64,000 nucleotides of DNA from Paracoccus sp. M683 (GCF_007096355.1 NZ_VKDF01000004.1:248357-312356); one strand, 5' to 3'; counted from the stretch's first letter, positions 41,445 to 52,052 are shown. Notes: generated from the letters alone by a model not told the origin. Program-made: numbers and translations.

Positions 41445-42683
41445 ATGGCTGATATTCTGGATAGAGGATGGGCGCAGCGCCTGCGCGAACAACTGCGCAA
41501 GATGTGGGTGCGGGTCGTGCTTTACAGCCTGGCCGGGGTGGCGCTGGCGCTGGTTGCGCCGGTCATTGGCCCGATCCTGCCCTATGTCCCGAAGATCAAC
41601 CTTGCGGCGGGCTCGGTCGGGTCGCTTCTGAACATCATCGCCTCGTCGATGCTGACAGTGACGACCTTTTCCATGTCGATCATCGTCGGCGCCTATGGGT
41701 CCGCCACCTCGAATGCCACACCGCGCGCGACGCGCCTTCTGGCCGAGGACAACACCGCCCAGAACGCGGTTTCGATCTTTATCGGCTCGTTCCTGTTCAG
41801 CGTCGTGGGCATCATCGGGCTGGCGGCGGATCTTTACGCCGACAACGCCCGGATCGTGCTGTTCGTGGCGACCCTGCTGGATATTGCGCTGATCTCTTGG
41901 GCGCTGCTGCGTTGGGTGAACCACCTGAACGATTTTGGCCGGATGAGCGATATCATCGAGCGGATCGAACAGGCGGCACTGCCTGCCGCCCGGCTTTATC
42001 GCGACCAGCCGGCGCTTGGTGCGGTGCTGCTTCCGCCGGGGCAAGATGACAGCGGGCCGCAGCTTCTGTCTGATCAGTCCGGCTATGTTGTTCATATCGA
42101 CTTCAGCCGGTTGCAGAATGCGGCAAAGGCCGCCGGGATCAAGGTCACCGTCCTGCGCATGCCCGGTAAATATGTTCACCGGGGCGAGGCCCTGCTGCGC
42201 CTTTCCGCCGCGGCCGATGACCTGCTTCGGGATGAATTGCGCGCCGGGTTCTCGCTTGGCTATGCACGGGGCTTTGACCAGGATCTGGCATACGGGCTGA
42301 TCGTCCTCAGCGAGGTCGCCAGCAAGGCGCTGTCTCCGGCGATCAACGATCCCGGCACCGCCATCGAGGTTCTGCGCGCCGGCACCCGTGTTCTGTCGGT
42401 GCTGCACGAACCATCGCAGGCCGAGGTTCTTGTAACATATGACCGGGTCTCTGCGCCGCCGATAGATATGGCCAGCCTTTATGCCGGTTTCTTTGCACCG
42501 ATTGCACGCGACGGGGCCGGCCTGCTGGAGGTGCAGGAAACCTTGCAGGATTGTCTTGGGGCGCTGAACCGGATCGGCGATGCCGCGGCCGCAGAGCAAC
42601 AGGCCCAGCAGGCCTTTGATCGCGCCCGGCAGGCGCTGGGCGAGGATTGGGAAACTCAGGCGCTGGCGCTGTCGCGCGGCTGA
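41445..42683 (+). CDS. DUF2254 family membrane protein
   Basis: A 412-residue inner-membrane protein. Four hydrophobic segments (about 20-45, 50-75, 105-130, 138-160) are followed by a cytoplasmic region of about 240 residues. Family landmarks I recognise are SMLTVTTFSMSIIVGAYGSATSNATPRATRLL, HIDFSRLQNAAKAAG and FDQDLAYGLIVLSEVASKALSPAINDPGTA. The function is not known. A hairpin with a UUCG loop follows at 42739-42764. It has about 140 bp upstream with no obvious feature and no operon partner. Confidence 0.85.
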   Translation: MADILDRGWAQRLREQLRKMWVRVVLYSLAGVALALVAPVIGPILPYVPKINLAAGSVGSLLNIIASSMLTVTTFSMSIIVGAYGSATSNATPRATRLLAEDNTAQNAVSIFIGSFLFSVVGIIGLAADLYADNARIVLFVATLLDIALISWALLRWVNHLNDFGRMSDIIERIEQAALPAARLYRDQPALGAVLLPPGQDDSGPQLLSDQSGYVVHIDFSRLQNAAKAAGIKVTVLRMPGKYVHRGEALLRLSAAADDLLRDELRAGFSLGYARGFDQDLAYGLIVLSEVASKALSPAINDPGTAIEVLRAGTRVLSVLHEPSQAEVLVTYDRVSAPPIDMASLYAGFFAPIARDGAGLLEVQETLQDCLGALNRIGDAAAAEQQAQQAFDRARQALGEDWETQALALSRG

Positions 42684-42738
42684 CCGCCTGCCATCGCAGA
42701 TTGGGCCGCAGCGGGGCCTTGTCATGCGCCTGATACGA

Positions 42739-42764
42739 AAAAGCGGCCCCGAAGGACCGCTTTT
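42739..42764. terminator. Bidirectional intrinsic terminator with UUCG tetraloop
   Basis: On the minus strand AAAAGCGGTCC-TTCG-GGGCCGCTTTT forms an 11-bp stem (one T-G pair) capped by a stable UUCG tetraloop. The A-run and T-run on each side let it work in both directions, ending the DUF2254 gene and the convergent outer-membrane protein gene. Confidence 0.88.
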
Positions 42765-42787
42765 CCGTCTTGTCCGATCCGCAGGGA

Positions 42788-43387
42788 TCAGAAGTGGAAC
42801 GAGGCGCGCACCTGCACCAGGTCGGTGTCCAGGTCCAGCCCGTCGATATCATCGACATCGCTGAAGTCCGAACGGGTGTATTCGGCACCGAGCGACACGC
42901 GGTCGGTCACCTTGAACTCACCACCGATGCCATAGGTCAGGCCGGTTTCCGACACGTCGATGCCGCTGACATTGTCAGCCGAGATATGCGCGGCGCCAAT
43001 GGTGACGTAGGGCAGGAAGCGGCCCATGTCATAGCCGGCGCGGGCGCGCAGGCGGACCAGATCGGCCTTGTCGTCGACATCGTCGATGTCAGCCTTGTTG
43101 TAATCCAGTTCGCCGCCCAGGACATAGCTGCCAAAGTCGTGCAGATAGCCGCCATGGATACCATAGGCGTCATAGTCACTGTCGATCGAGGCGCCGCCCT
43201 GCGTGAACTCGGCATTGCCTTTGCCATACTGAAGACCTGCGTAGAAGCCGGTCCAGTCGCCGGTCTGCGGCTCGATCACGGGGGCGGCGACAACGGGCGC
43301 CGTCTCGACCACGGGGGCGACATAGCCGCCCGCAAAGGCGGAACCGGCGGTCAGGGTAGCTGCGATAGCTGCGAGAGCGAGTTTCAT
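42788..43387 (-). CDS. Outer-membrane beta-barrel protein (Omp25/opacity-like)
   Basis: A 199-residue small porin-like protein. A signal peptide (1-19, AGSAFA) precedes a proline/valine linker, then alternating amphipathic strands: WTGFYAGLQYGKGNAEF, YGIHGGYLHDFGSYVLGGEL, LVRLRARAGYDMGRFLPYVTIG, SLGAEYTRSDF and a C-terminal strand VQVRASFHF ending in Phe, the outer-membrane insertion signal. Surface loops are very acidic. AAGGAGG 6 nt before the ATG is a near-ideal ribosome site, which suggests high expression. A strong terminator follows. The fold is an eight-stranded barrel by family. Its ligand or role is unknown. Confidence 0.92.
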   Translation of the reverse strand: MKLALAAIAATLTAGSAFAGGYVAPVVETAPVVAAPVIEPQTGDWTGFYAGLQYGKGNAEFTQGGASIDSDYDAYGIHGGYLHDFGSYVLGGELDYNKADIDDVDDKADLVRLRARAGYDMGRFLPYVTIGAAHISADNVSGIDVSETGLTYGIGGEFKVTDRVSLGAEYTRSDFSDVDDIDGLDLDTDLVQVRASFHF

Positions 43388-43553
43388 CTGAAACCTCCTT
43401 TTTGCTTTCTCAGCCTAGCTATGCCTCGGGTCGGCAAGGGGTAAGGGGGCGACCCGTCCCGGTCAGCCCAGGCGTGTCAGGCAGGCAACCACGCAACTGT
43501 TACGGAACGCGATGACGCCCTGCAAGTATTGGATTTCACGATAAAATTCACAA

Positions 43554-43573
43554 CCTGTGCGCGAAGGCACAGG
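43554..43573 (-). terminator. Hairpin downstream of the small secreted peptide gene
   Basis: CCTGTGC/GCACAGG (7 bp) with a 6-nt loop. On the minus strand it is followed by TTGTGAATTTTATC. It lies about 50 bp after the stop of the 68-residue gene and upstream of the outer-membrane protein gene. A moderate terminator candidate. Confidence 0.5.
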
Positions 43574-43624
43574 GGATGCGCGGCTTCTCACCAGCGCCAG
43601 CCCTTGAAGCGCGGGGCAGGGGTC

Positions 43625-43831
43625 TTACGAGGTCACGGCCTTTGAACGCGAGCAGCCAGAGCTGTTGACCGGCTTCACTGTTTCGGGAGAGGTTTGCAGA
43701 TTGGCATCGGTCTCGGCCGGGGTTGGCTGGATAATCACCGGCTTGGGCAGTTCGCTGCCGGCATCCTGTGCGAATGCGGGGGCGGCGAGGCAGGCCGTGA
43801 CCAATGCGATCGTCAGGGCGCGGCTAGGCAT
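43625..43831 (-). CDS. Small secreted protein of unknown function (68 residues)
   Basis: The ATG at 43831 has AAAGGA 7 nt upstream, and the protein begins with a convincing Sec signal (SRALTIALVTACLAAPAFA, cleavage near residue 21). The mature part of about 47 residues is Pro/Thr/Glu-rich and ends SSGCSRSKAVTS with a single cysteine. No family is recognised. A longer frame upstream is the antisense shadow of the DsbA-like gene. It is divergent from that gene, with about 190 bp between them. A lone cysteine next to a thiol oxidoreductase gene is suggestive but proves nothing. Confidence 0.65.
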   Translation of the reverse strand: MPSRALTIALVTACLAAPAFAQDAGSELPKPVIIQPTPAETDANLQTSPETVKPVNSSGCSRSKAVTS

Positions 43832-44023
43832 GGCTGATCCTTTCTTTTGCTGGATATCCGCCCCAAGAATGCGCCCGAATCGCCGAATCGCAAAATCACG
43901 CTTTTTCTGCGCGCCTGCCCAACCCATGCGGGCCGGCTGATCGCCCCAACAGATCGTGACTGTTGCCTGCGGGCATTCCTGATTAGGAATATGTCGCACC
44001 GGACCACCAGCAAGAGGACCGCC

Positions 44024-44659
44024 ATGACCACCCGCCGCCACCTTCTGATCAGCGCCACCGCCCTTGGCGCGGCCACTGCCTTGCCCGCGCTGGCCCAGGC
44101 CGTCGACCGGCCGAACCCGATGCCCGACGATCTGCGCCGCGCGCTGGAACGCGACGCGACCGCGCCGGTTCTGGGCAATCCCGATGGCAACATCACCCTG
44201 ACCGAGTTCTTCGACTACAACTGCGAATTTTGCCGGGGCATGGTCGGCACGGTGCAGCAGCTGATCTCGTCGGACCCGCAATTGCGGGTCGTCTATCGCG
44301 AATGGCCGGTCTTTGGCGAAGGGTCCGAATTTGCGGCGCGTGCGTCTTTGGCATCGCTGCGGCAGGAAAAATACTGGGCCTTCCACGCCGCCCTGATGGC
44401 GATGAAGGACCGCGCGGCCGAGGCCAGCGTGATGCGCGTGGCCCGCCAGATCGGGCTGGATACGACGCGGCTGCGTGCCGATATGGATCGCCCCGAGGTC
44501 GGTGAACATATCGAGGGGTCGATTCGGCTGGCCGATCACATGGGGCTGATGGGCACGCCCAGCTTCATCGCCGGGGACGAGGGTGTCTTTGGCAAGATGA
44601 GCCTGACGGAAATGCAGGACCTGGTCGCCCGCGCCCGCAAGACGCTGGGCGTCGGCTAA
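44024..44659 (+). CDS. DsbA-family thioredoxin-fold protein
   Basis: A 211-residue periplasmic protein. The N-terminus TTRRHLLISATALGAATALPALA is a signal peptide with a twin arginine, so Tat or Sec export is possible. The redox motif Cys67-x-x-Cys70 (CEFC) follows the FFDYNC strand, and the cis-proline loop is MGTPSF near residue 185. The all-helical insert (about 100-165) is typical of DsbA/DsbG-like Com1 proteins. It likely oxidises or isomerises disulfides in exported proteins. GAGG lies upstream of ATG 44024. The longer frame from 43847 lacks support. The HNH gene converges on it 12 bp away. Confidence 0.9.
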   Translation: MTTRRHLLISATALGAATALPALAQAVDRPNPMPDDLRRALERDATAPVLGNPDGNITLTEFFDYNCEFCRGMVGTVQQLISSDPQLRVVYREWPVFGEGSEFAARASLASLRQEKYWAFHAALMAMKDRAAEASVMRVARQIGLDTTRLRADMDRPEVGEHIEGSIRLADHMGLMGTPSFIAGDEGVFGKMSLTEMQDLVARARKTLGVG

Positions 44660-44671
44660 TACGGCAGGCGT

Positions 44672-44974
44672 CTAGCGCACCTTGCCTTTCCATTCAGGCG
44701 GGCGTTTCGCCACCCAGGCCCAGAAACGGGCCAGTTCGGGATGGGCGCGCAGGGCCTCGACCGTGTTGAAATGGCGGGCCAGGTCGGTTTCGGACAAGGT
44801 CTTGTGGATGGTTGAATGGCAGACCTGATGCAGCAGCACGGTCTGCCCGCCCTTGCCGCCGCGCAGTCTGGGGACCAGATGGTGCCGGCTTTGCGGCACC
44901 CCAGGCGGGATCGGCCTGCCGCAAAGCGGGCAGACCGGATCGCCGGTTGCATCACCCTGTCCGGTCAGACCCAT
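44672..44974 (-). CDS. Small HNH endonuclease-like protein
   Basis: A 100-residue protein with a compact HNH fold: zinc cysteines in CPLCGRPIPPG (15-18), the catalytic-type SRHHLVPRLRGG, and HQVCHSTIHKTL with further Cys and His ligands. The C-terminal 35 residues (AHPELARFWAWVAKRPPEW) are conserved in small alphaproteobacterial HNH proteins as I recall them. It begins 10 bp inside the end of the acyl-CoA synthetase gene, so it is translated from that message. Whether it cleaves DNA in the cell, and why it is tied to lipid metabolism, is unknown. Confidence 0.8.
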   Translation of the reverse strand: MGLTGQGDATGDPVCPLCGRPIPPGVPQSRHHLVPRLRGGKGGQTVLLHQVCHSTIHKTLSETDLARHFNTVEALRAHPELARFWAWVAKRPPEWKGKVR

Positions 44975-46848
44975 TCCCAGGGGCGGGTAAATTCACCCAG
45001 CTTGGCCTTGACGGCGGCCTCGTCCACCTGACCTTCGCGGGCCAGCCGCGCGACCAGGCCCCGCTTCTTGTCGTCGATCACCTCGGCCACATGGGCGCCG
45101 GTGCCTGCAAGGGCCGCGTCATAGACACGCTTGATCGCCATCTTGCGCAGGTCGGGCTTGAAGATCTTGCCCACTGCCGTCTTGGGCAGCTCGGCCATGA
45201 TCTCGATATGCTTGGGCAGGGCGGCGCGTTCATGGATATGGCTTTTGGCGTGTTCCAACAGCTCTTCCACGGTGACGGTGGCGCCGTCGGTCAGCTCGAC
45301 ATAGGCCGCGGGCAGCTCGCCGGCAAAGGCGTCGGGCTGGCCGATGGCACCGGCAAAGGCGACCTGCGGATGGGACAGCAGCCCGTCCTCGATCTCGGCC
45401 GGGTCGATGTTATGGCCGCCGCGGATGATCAGATCCTTGGCGCGGCCGGTGATCCACAGATAGCCATCGGCGTCGATCCGGCCCAGATCGCCGGTGCGCA
45501 GATAGATGTCTTCGGCGAACAGCTTATGGTTCTTGTCGGCCTCGGTATAGGTCGAGCCGGGAAAGACGCCCGGATTGGCGACGCAGATCTCGCCCACCTC
45601 GTCGGTGGCGCATTCATGGATCGCCCCGGCATCGTCATGGTTCAGGATGCGCACATGGGTATAGGGCAGGGGCAGCCCGACCGAGCCGACCTTTTTCAGC
45701 CCGTCGACCGGGTTGCAGCTGACCAGGCAGGTGCATTCGGTCAGCCCGTAACCCTCGGCGATCTCGACCCCCGTGGCAGCCTTGAAGCGGTTATACAGCT
45801 CGACCGGCAGCGGGGCCGAGCCAGAGATGGCGGTTTTCAGCGAACTGACATCGGCATTGACCGGGCGCTGCATCAGCGCGGCAATGGCGGTGGGAACGGT
45901 GATCAGGAAGGTGACCTGCCAGCGTTCGATCAGCTTCCAGAAATTGTCGAAAACGCCATCGCCGCGATAGCCGGCGGGCGTCGGCATCACCACATGCGCC
46001 CCCGAGGCGATGCAGGACATCAGCACCGGATAGGCGGCAAAAACGTGGAACATCGGCAACGGGCAGATCAGCACGTCGGTTTCATCAAACAGCAGCGTCG
46101 CGCCAAGCCAGCCGTTATAGATCATGCCTGAATATTTGTGCTGGGCGACCTTTGGCGTGCCGGTGGTGCCGCCGGTGTGGAAATAGGCGGCGACGCGATC
46201 CTGATCGGGATCGTCGAAATCCAGCCGGTCATGGTTGTGCCCGCTGGTCGCGGCCTCGAAATCCAAAACCTTTGCCTGATGCCTGGTCGTGACCTTGGGA
46301 CGGATCAGCGGCACGATAAAACGCTTCAGCCCGGTCAGATGACGGTTCAGGTCGATCTCGATGACATGGGTGACGCCGGGGGCCTTGGCCACCGCTTCGG
46401 CCGCCTTCTGCGCCACATCGGTCTTGGGAAAGGGCTTCAGCGTCACCAGAACCTTGGCCCCGGTCTCGCGCAGGATGCCGGCGATCTGTTCGGCGTCCAG
46501 AAGCGGGTTGATCGGGTTCACGATCCCCGCCGTCGCACCGGCCAGCAGGACGATCGGCGTCTCGATGCTGTTGGGCAAGAGATAGGCCACGGTATCGGTC
46601 GGCCCGACGCCAAGCTTGCGGAACAGATTGGCGGTTTCCGTGACCCGTTGCAGCAATTCACGCCAGCTTAGCGTGGTGGCGTGATCGCGTTCGCCCGAAA
46701 GCAGCTGGAAGGACATGGCGGGCCGATCCGGAAAGCGTTCGGCGGTCCCGCGCAGAAAGCGATAGATCGTTTTCGGTTGCTGCCGGCTGTCATAGTCCAT
46801 CTCGGACTCGACCTTGTTACGATCTTCCATGCTGCCAAAACGGCTCAT
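44965..46848 (-). CDS. Acyl-CoA synthetase (AMP-forming)
   Basis: A 627-residue member of the ANL superfamily that activates a carboxylic acid to its CoA thioester. Motifs are the AMP-binding loop YFHTGGTTGTPKVAQHK, the GSAPLPVEL turn, EGYGLTECTC, TGDLGRIDADGYLWITGRAKD with the hinge Asp, and the C-terminal lysine in LPKTAVGKIFKPDLRK. It is longer than typical FadD at the C-terminus (VYDAALAGTGAHVAEVIDDK and on). ATG 46848 was chosen because GGGGGAGG lies 6 nt upstream. The TTG at 46863 falls on that ribosome site. The substrate (fatty or aromatic acid) is uncertain. The HNH gene overlaps its end. Confidence 0.92.
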   Translation of the reverse strand: MSRFGSMEDRNKVESEMDYDSRQQPKTIYRFLRGTAERFPDRPAMSFQLLSGERDHATTLSWRELLQRVTETANLFRKLGVGPTDTVAYLLPNSIETPIVLLAGATAGIVNPINPLLDAEQIAGILRETGAKVLVTLKPFPKTDVAQKAAEAVAKAPGVTHVIEIDLNRHLTGLKRFIVPLIRPKVTTRHQAKVLDFEAATSGHNHDRLDFDDPDQDRVAAYFHTGGTTGTPKVAQHKYSGMIYNGWLGATLLFDETDVLICPLPMFHVFAAYPVLMSCIASGAHVVMPTPAGYRGDGVFDNFWKLIERWQVTFLITVPTAIAALMQRPVNADVSSLKTAISGSAPLPVELYNRFKAATGVEIAEGYGLTECTCLVSCNPVDGLKKVGSVGLPLPYTHVRILNHDDAGAIHECATDEVGEICVANPGVFPGSTYTEADKNHKLFAEDIYLRTGDLGRIDADGYLWITGRAKDLIIRGGHNIDPAEIEDGLLSHPQVAFAGAIGQPDAFAGELPAAYVELTDGATVTVEELLEHAKSHIHERAALPKHIEIMAELPKTAVGKIFKPDLRKMAIKRVYDAALAGTGAHVAEVIDDKKRGLVARLAREGQVDEAAVKAKLGEFTRPWEWV

Positions 46849-46931
46849 CAACGCCTCCCCCAAATGTCGATTTTCCCGCCCCTCTCCTGCCAGGCCGGAC
46901 GGTCAGAAGAATGAGCCGGAAAATGCCAAGA

Positions 46932-46948
46932 GGGCAAGGGGCTTGCCC
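46932..46948 (-). terminator. Short hairpin downstream of the BON-LysM gene
   Basis: GGGCAAG/CTTGCCC (7 bp) with a 3-nt loop lies 50 bp past the end of the BON-LysM gene and 84 bp upstream of the acyl-CoA synthetase start. On the minus strand it is followed by TCTTGGCATTTTCC. It is a plausible weak terminator. Confidence 0.45.
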
Positions 46949-46997
46949 CCGCCCCCAGCCGTGGAACGCAGCGTCAATGACGCGAGGTCAGCCGGCC

Positions 46998-47573
46998 TCA
47001 GCCCTTTGGCGGGATGCGCAGCACCTGGCCTGGATAGATCTTGTCGGGATCCGAAAGCATGGGTCGATTTGCCTCGAAGATCGCGGAATAGGCATTTGCA
47101 TTGCCGAGATATTTCTTGGCGATGGCAGAAAGCGTCTCGCCCTTGGCCACGGTGTGAAAGACGGGTTTTGCCGCAGCGGCAGCCGGGCTGGCCGCAGCGG
47201 CTGGTTGTGCCTTCGCCGCGTCGGCCCCGGCTGCCGAGGGCTGTGCCGGCGCCGGTTGCGCGGCCGGCGCCTCGGGCAGGTCTGCTTCGACCTTGGCGAT
47301 GCCCTTGATGTTGCCCACGGCAAGGATCAGCTTTTCCATCGTTTCGCGATCGGCGCTTTTTGCCTCGACGATGACGGTGTCGCCGCGCAGGCGCAGGTGC
47401 ACGTCTCCACTGTCCAGGCCAAGGCGTTTGACCTCTGCCTCAAGGGCGGCGACCTTGCGCTTGGTGTCGTCATCCATCTGCGGAGTGCCGGGCTGCGCCT
47501 GGGCCTCGGCTGCCTCGGCCTCGGAACCGAACAGCGATTTCCCCGCATCCTTCACGAAATCCCACAAAGCCAT
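46998..47573 (-). CDS. BON-LysM protein (Kbp/YgaU-like)
   Basis: A 191-residue protein with an N-terminal MALWDFVKDAGKSLFG helix, a BON domain (about 38-98, VKRLGLDSGDVHLRLRGDTV, ILAVGNIKGIAKVEADL), a long Ala/Pro linker and a C-terminal LysM domain (HTVAKGETLSAIAKKYLGNA to YPGQVLRIPP). This is the layout of E. coli Kbp, a cytoplasmic potassium-binding protein, although the linker is longer. There is no signal peptide. AAGGA sits 8 nt before ATG 47573. The longer frame to 47777 crosses the divergent promoter region and was rejected. Confidence 0.87.
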   Translation of the reverse strand: MALWDFVKDAGKSLFGSEAEAAEAQAQPGTPQMDDDTKRKVAALEAEVKRLGLDSGDVHLRLRGDTVIVEAKSADRETMEKLILAVGNIKGIAKVEADLPEAPAAQPAPAQPSAAGADAAKAQPAAAASPAAAAAKPVFHTVAKGETLSAIAKKYLGNANAYSAIFEANRPMLSDPDKIYPGQVLRIPPKG

Positions 47574-47737
47574 GGATTGTCCTTTCACATATGGCGTCCT
47601 GGCAGTGGAAACGCGCCGTTGGATGGCGAAGTTCCGCTGGAACGGCGGATCGCTAAAAGGCCTGACAATAGGGTGCTTCCCATGGGTGCCGGCCTGGCTT
47701 ACGCACAATCCATGATTGAACGGACCGAGGGCGGCTG

Positions 47738-48258
47738 ATGCGCAGTTATGGATTGATCGCGCTTGCGATCCTGGCACTGGCCGGATGCGATTCAGGGCAG
47801 GGGCAGATTATGCGGGCGGGCAGCAGCAGCAAATATCCCGATGTGCAGGCCACGGCACCGGGAAAGGCCGTCTGCTATGCGACCAGCGGTGCGGAAAACG
47901 CGGCGGCTGCGCAGGCGACCAATGCGGCCCGGCGCGCGCGGGGGCTGGCGCCTGTCACGCCCGACCCGACGCTGTCGCAGGCTGCGGCAAGCCATGCCTG
48001 CGACATGGCGGGCCGGGGCCTGATGGCCCATCACGGCAGCAAGACCACAGGCCCGGCGCAGCGGGTCAAATCACTGGGCTATCCCACCCGGCTGACAGCG
48101 GAAAATATCGCCGCAGGGCCGTTCGGGCTGAACCGGGTGCTGAATGAATGGAACCGGTCCTCGGGGCATCTGGACAATATCCGCATTCCGCAGGTGGAAC
48201 AGGTCGGCATCGGCCGCGCGCTTGGTTCGGATGGCAAGACGATGTTCTGGGCGGCCGT

Positions 48259-48283
<25 letters not shown>
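47738..48283 (+). CDS. CAP/SCP-domain lipoprotein
   Basis: A 181-residue exported protein. The signal ends in lipobox LAGC at Cys17, so it is lipid-anchored. The CAP fold is recognisable: NAARRARGLAPVTPDPTLSQ, AAASHACDMAGRGLMAHHG with the active-site-like His, LTAENIAAGP and NEWNRSSGHLDNIRIPQVEQVGIG. Bacterial CAP proteins are envelope proteins of mostly unknown activity. Its 3' end overlaps the 3' end of the convergent ABC exporter gene by 25 bp. Confidence 0.9.
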
Positions 48284-50088
<1,805 letters not shown>

Positions 50089-50151
50089 CCGCTTCCCTTT
50101 GCCTGCGTTCTGATCCGGTTTAGGGGCGCATGCGCGCAGGGGCAAGCGGGG

Positions 50152-50781
50152 CTAAAGGCGCAAATTGCCGCGCACCAGCGCGTCGGCCAGCAGGTCCACG
50201 GCCGTTGCCAGTTTTTCGTCGATGATATGCAGGTATTGCGTCCAGTCGCTAAGCTTTTGCAGCGCCTCGTCCCCATCCGAGATACCGCGCAGCCCGATCA
50301 GCGGAATCCCAAAGCGTTGGGCGGCGCGCAGATGGGCGAATGTTTCCATATCCACCATATCCTCGGCGATGGCGTCATAGGCCGGGCCGCTGACGATATT
50401 GGCGCCGGTGGACAGGCTGGCCGTGGGGATGCCGGGGATGCGATGGGTCAGCGGCACCTGCTTGGGCAGGTCCAGCAGCGGTGTGCATCCGCGTTCGAAA
50501 CCAAGCGGGCTGGCATCCATGTCGCGATAGGCCAGATGCGTCGCCTGATAGACCTCGGCCTGCACCAGCCGCCGCGATCCGGCCGAGCCAAGCGAGACAA
50601 TCAGCGCTGGTCTGTGCACCATTGCCGTCAGGGTCGAAGCCAGCACCACCGCCGCCTCGACCGGGCCGATGCCGGTCATCAGGGGGGTGATGCGGGCTTG
50701 CAGATGGGGGCCGTATTCGGCCTGCGCGGCCATGACGAACAGGACCGGATGACCGGCGATGATGTCGCAGCTTGTCACCAT
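50152..50781 (-). CDS. MTA/SAH nucleosidase-like phosphorylase-superfamily protein
   Basis: A 209-residue member of the PNP/UDP family, probably a 5'-methylthioadenosine/S-adenosylhomocysteine nucleosidase. Supporting segments are PVLFVMAAQAEYG near the start, MTGIGPVEAAVVLAS, IVSLGSAGSRRL, and the active-site block DMVDMETFAHLRAAQRFGIP followed by LRGISDGD with the catalytic Asp. It is about 20 residues shorter than E. coli Pfs. ATG 50781 has AAAAGGG upstream and overlaps the YcaQ-type gene by 7 bp. ATG 50790 is an alternative. The exact nucleoside substrate is not certain. Confidence 0.8.
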   Translation of the reverse strand: MVTSCDIIAGHPVLFVMAAQAEYGPHLQARITPLMTGIGPVEAAVVLASTLTAMVHRPALIVSLGSAGSRRLVQAEVYQATHLAYRDMDASPLGFERGCTPLLDLPKQVPLTHRIPGIPTASLSTGANIVSGPAYDAIAEDMVDMETFAHLRAAQRFGIPLIGLRGISDGDEALQKLSDWTQYLHIIDEKLATAVDLLADALVRGNLRL

Positions 50782-51953
50782 TTCTGCCATCCCTTTTCGA
50801 AAACGACGCGCTCGCATTGTGCGAATGTGGCGAGGCGTGACAGTTGCGCCTCGATCCGCGCCAGCCGCGATTTGGCCGGGCGGATACCGGGTTCCAGCCA
50901 CAGGCCCGCGACCGACAGCACGCCCTCGGCCCGGCGGGCGCGGGCGTCGATGCGGCCGATCAGGCGGTCATCCTCGATGATTGGAAAAACGTAATAGCCG
51001 AATTGCCGCTTGGGCTCGGGAACAAAGACCTCGATGCGGTAGTGGAAGCCGAACAGCCGTTCCGCACGGTTGCGGTCGCGCAAGGCCGGGTCAAAGGGCG
51101 AGAGGATGCGCAGCCCCTTGGGCGCGGGGGCGGCGTCGGTATCCAGATCGGCGCGGGCCAGCGCGCGGCGATGGCTGCCATCGGCGGACTCGATACGGAC
51201 CGGCACGACCTCGCCCCGGTGCAGGGCGGCATCGGCCCAACGGGCGGCCTCGTCGGGGCGGAAGCGGCCCCAGAAGGCGGCAAGCTCGCCCGTGGTGGCA
51301 AAGCCAAGCCGGTCCAGCGCCGCGTTCATCGCCCAATCCAGCGCCTGATCGTCGGGCATTTCCGGGCCGGGCGGGTGGACACGCTCGGTCAGGTCGTAAA
51401 GCTTGGCAAAGCCCTCGCGCCGGGTGATCGACAATCGCCCGCTGCGCCACAGGAATTCCAGCGCGGCCTTGGAGGGATGCCATTCCCACCAGCCGCCCTT
51501 GCTGCGCGCCTCGTCCTTGCCGACATCGCCACTGCCGGCGGGGCCGTTATCGCGGATATGGGCGATCACCTCGTCCAACCGGTCCTGAAAATCGGGGCCG
51601 TGCCATTTGCGATAGCGGTCCAGAAGGCGGGGCGTGTCACGCCGGATGCTCCACCGCCAGAGCGGAAGGAAGGTTGAGGGGATGATCGCCGCGTCATGGG
51701 TCCAATGTTCGAACAGGGTGCGGTCGCGGTCCAGCATGCGGCGCAGCGCCTGTGGGCGATAGGCGCGGCGGCGTGACCACAGGATCATGTCATGGGCGCG
51801 GGCGACGGTGTTGATGCTGTCGACCTGCACGAAGCCCAGGGTTTCGATCAGCGCCAGCAGATCGGTCCGCGTGGCGGGGCCGGTGGGTGGGGCGGTCAGC
51901 GCGTGGCGATCAAGGAAAACGCGCCGGGCCGAGGGATTTTCGATCAGGCGCAT
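50775..51953 (-). CDS. YcaQ-family winged-helix DNA glycosylase-like protein
   Basis: A 392-residue protein of the winged-helix HTH_42 family. E. coli YcaQ (AlkX) unhooks interstrand DNA crosslinks. The conserved GFVQVDSINTVARAHDMILWSRR contains the QxD catalytic motif (Gln and Asp near residues 43-45). LFEHWTHDAAIIPSTFLPLW, GGWWEWHPSKAALEFLW and the C-terminal FPIIEDDRLIGRIDARARR also fit the family. It lies just downstream of tRNA-Leu on the same strand and is coupled to the nucleosidase gene by a 7-bp overlap. Confidence 0.88.
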   Translation of the reverse strand: MRLIENPSARRVFLDRHALTAPPTGPATRTDLLALIETLGFVQVDSINTVARAHDMILWSRRRAYRPQALRRMLDRDRTLFEHWTHDAAIIPSTFLPLWRWSIRRDTPRLLDRYRKWHGPDFQDRLDEVIAHIRDNGPAGSGDVGKDEARSKGGWWEWHPSKAALEFLWRSGRLSITRREGFAKLYDLTERVHPPGPEMPDDQALDWAMNAALDRLGFATTGELAAFWGRFRPDEAARWADAALHRGEVVPVRIESADGSHRRALARADLDTDAAPAPKGLRILSPFDPALRDRNRAERLFGFHYRIEVFVPEPKRQFGYYVFPIIEDDRLIGRIDARARRAEGVLSVAGLWLEPGIRPAKSRLARIEAQLSRLATFAQCERVVFEKGWQKW

Positions 51954-51966
51954 GATTGGGTCCCTT

Positions 51967-52052
51967 TGGTGCGGGCCGCGGGACTCGAACCCGCACGGGC
52001 TTGCGCCCCAGGGATTTTAAGTCCCATGCGTCTACCATTCCGCCACGCCCGC
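51967..52052 (-). tRNA. tRNA-Leu (anticodon TAA)
   Basis: An 86-nt class II tRNA with a long variable arm. Acceptor GCGGGCG faces GGCCCGC, discriminator A and an encoded CCA. The anticodon loop CTTAAAA in GGGACTTAAAATCCC gives TAA. The T-arm GCGGGTTCGAGTCCCGC is canonical. Position 7 against 66 is G against G, an acceptor-stem mismatch next to the T-stem. Confidence 0.96.
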
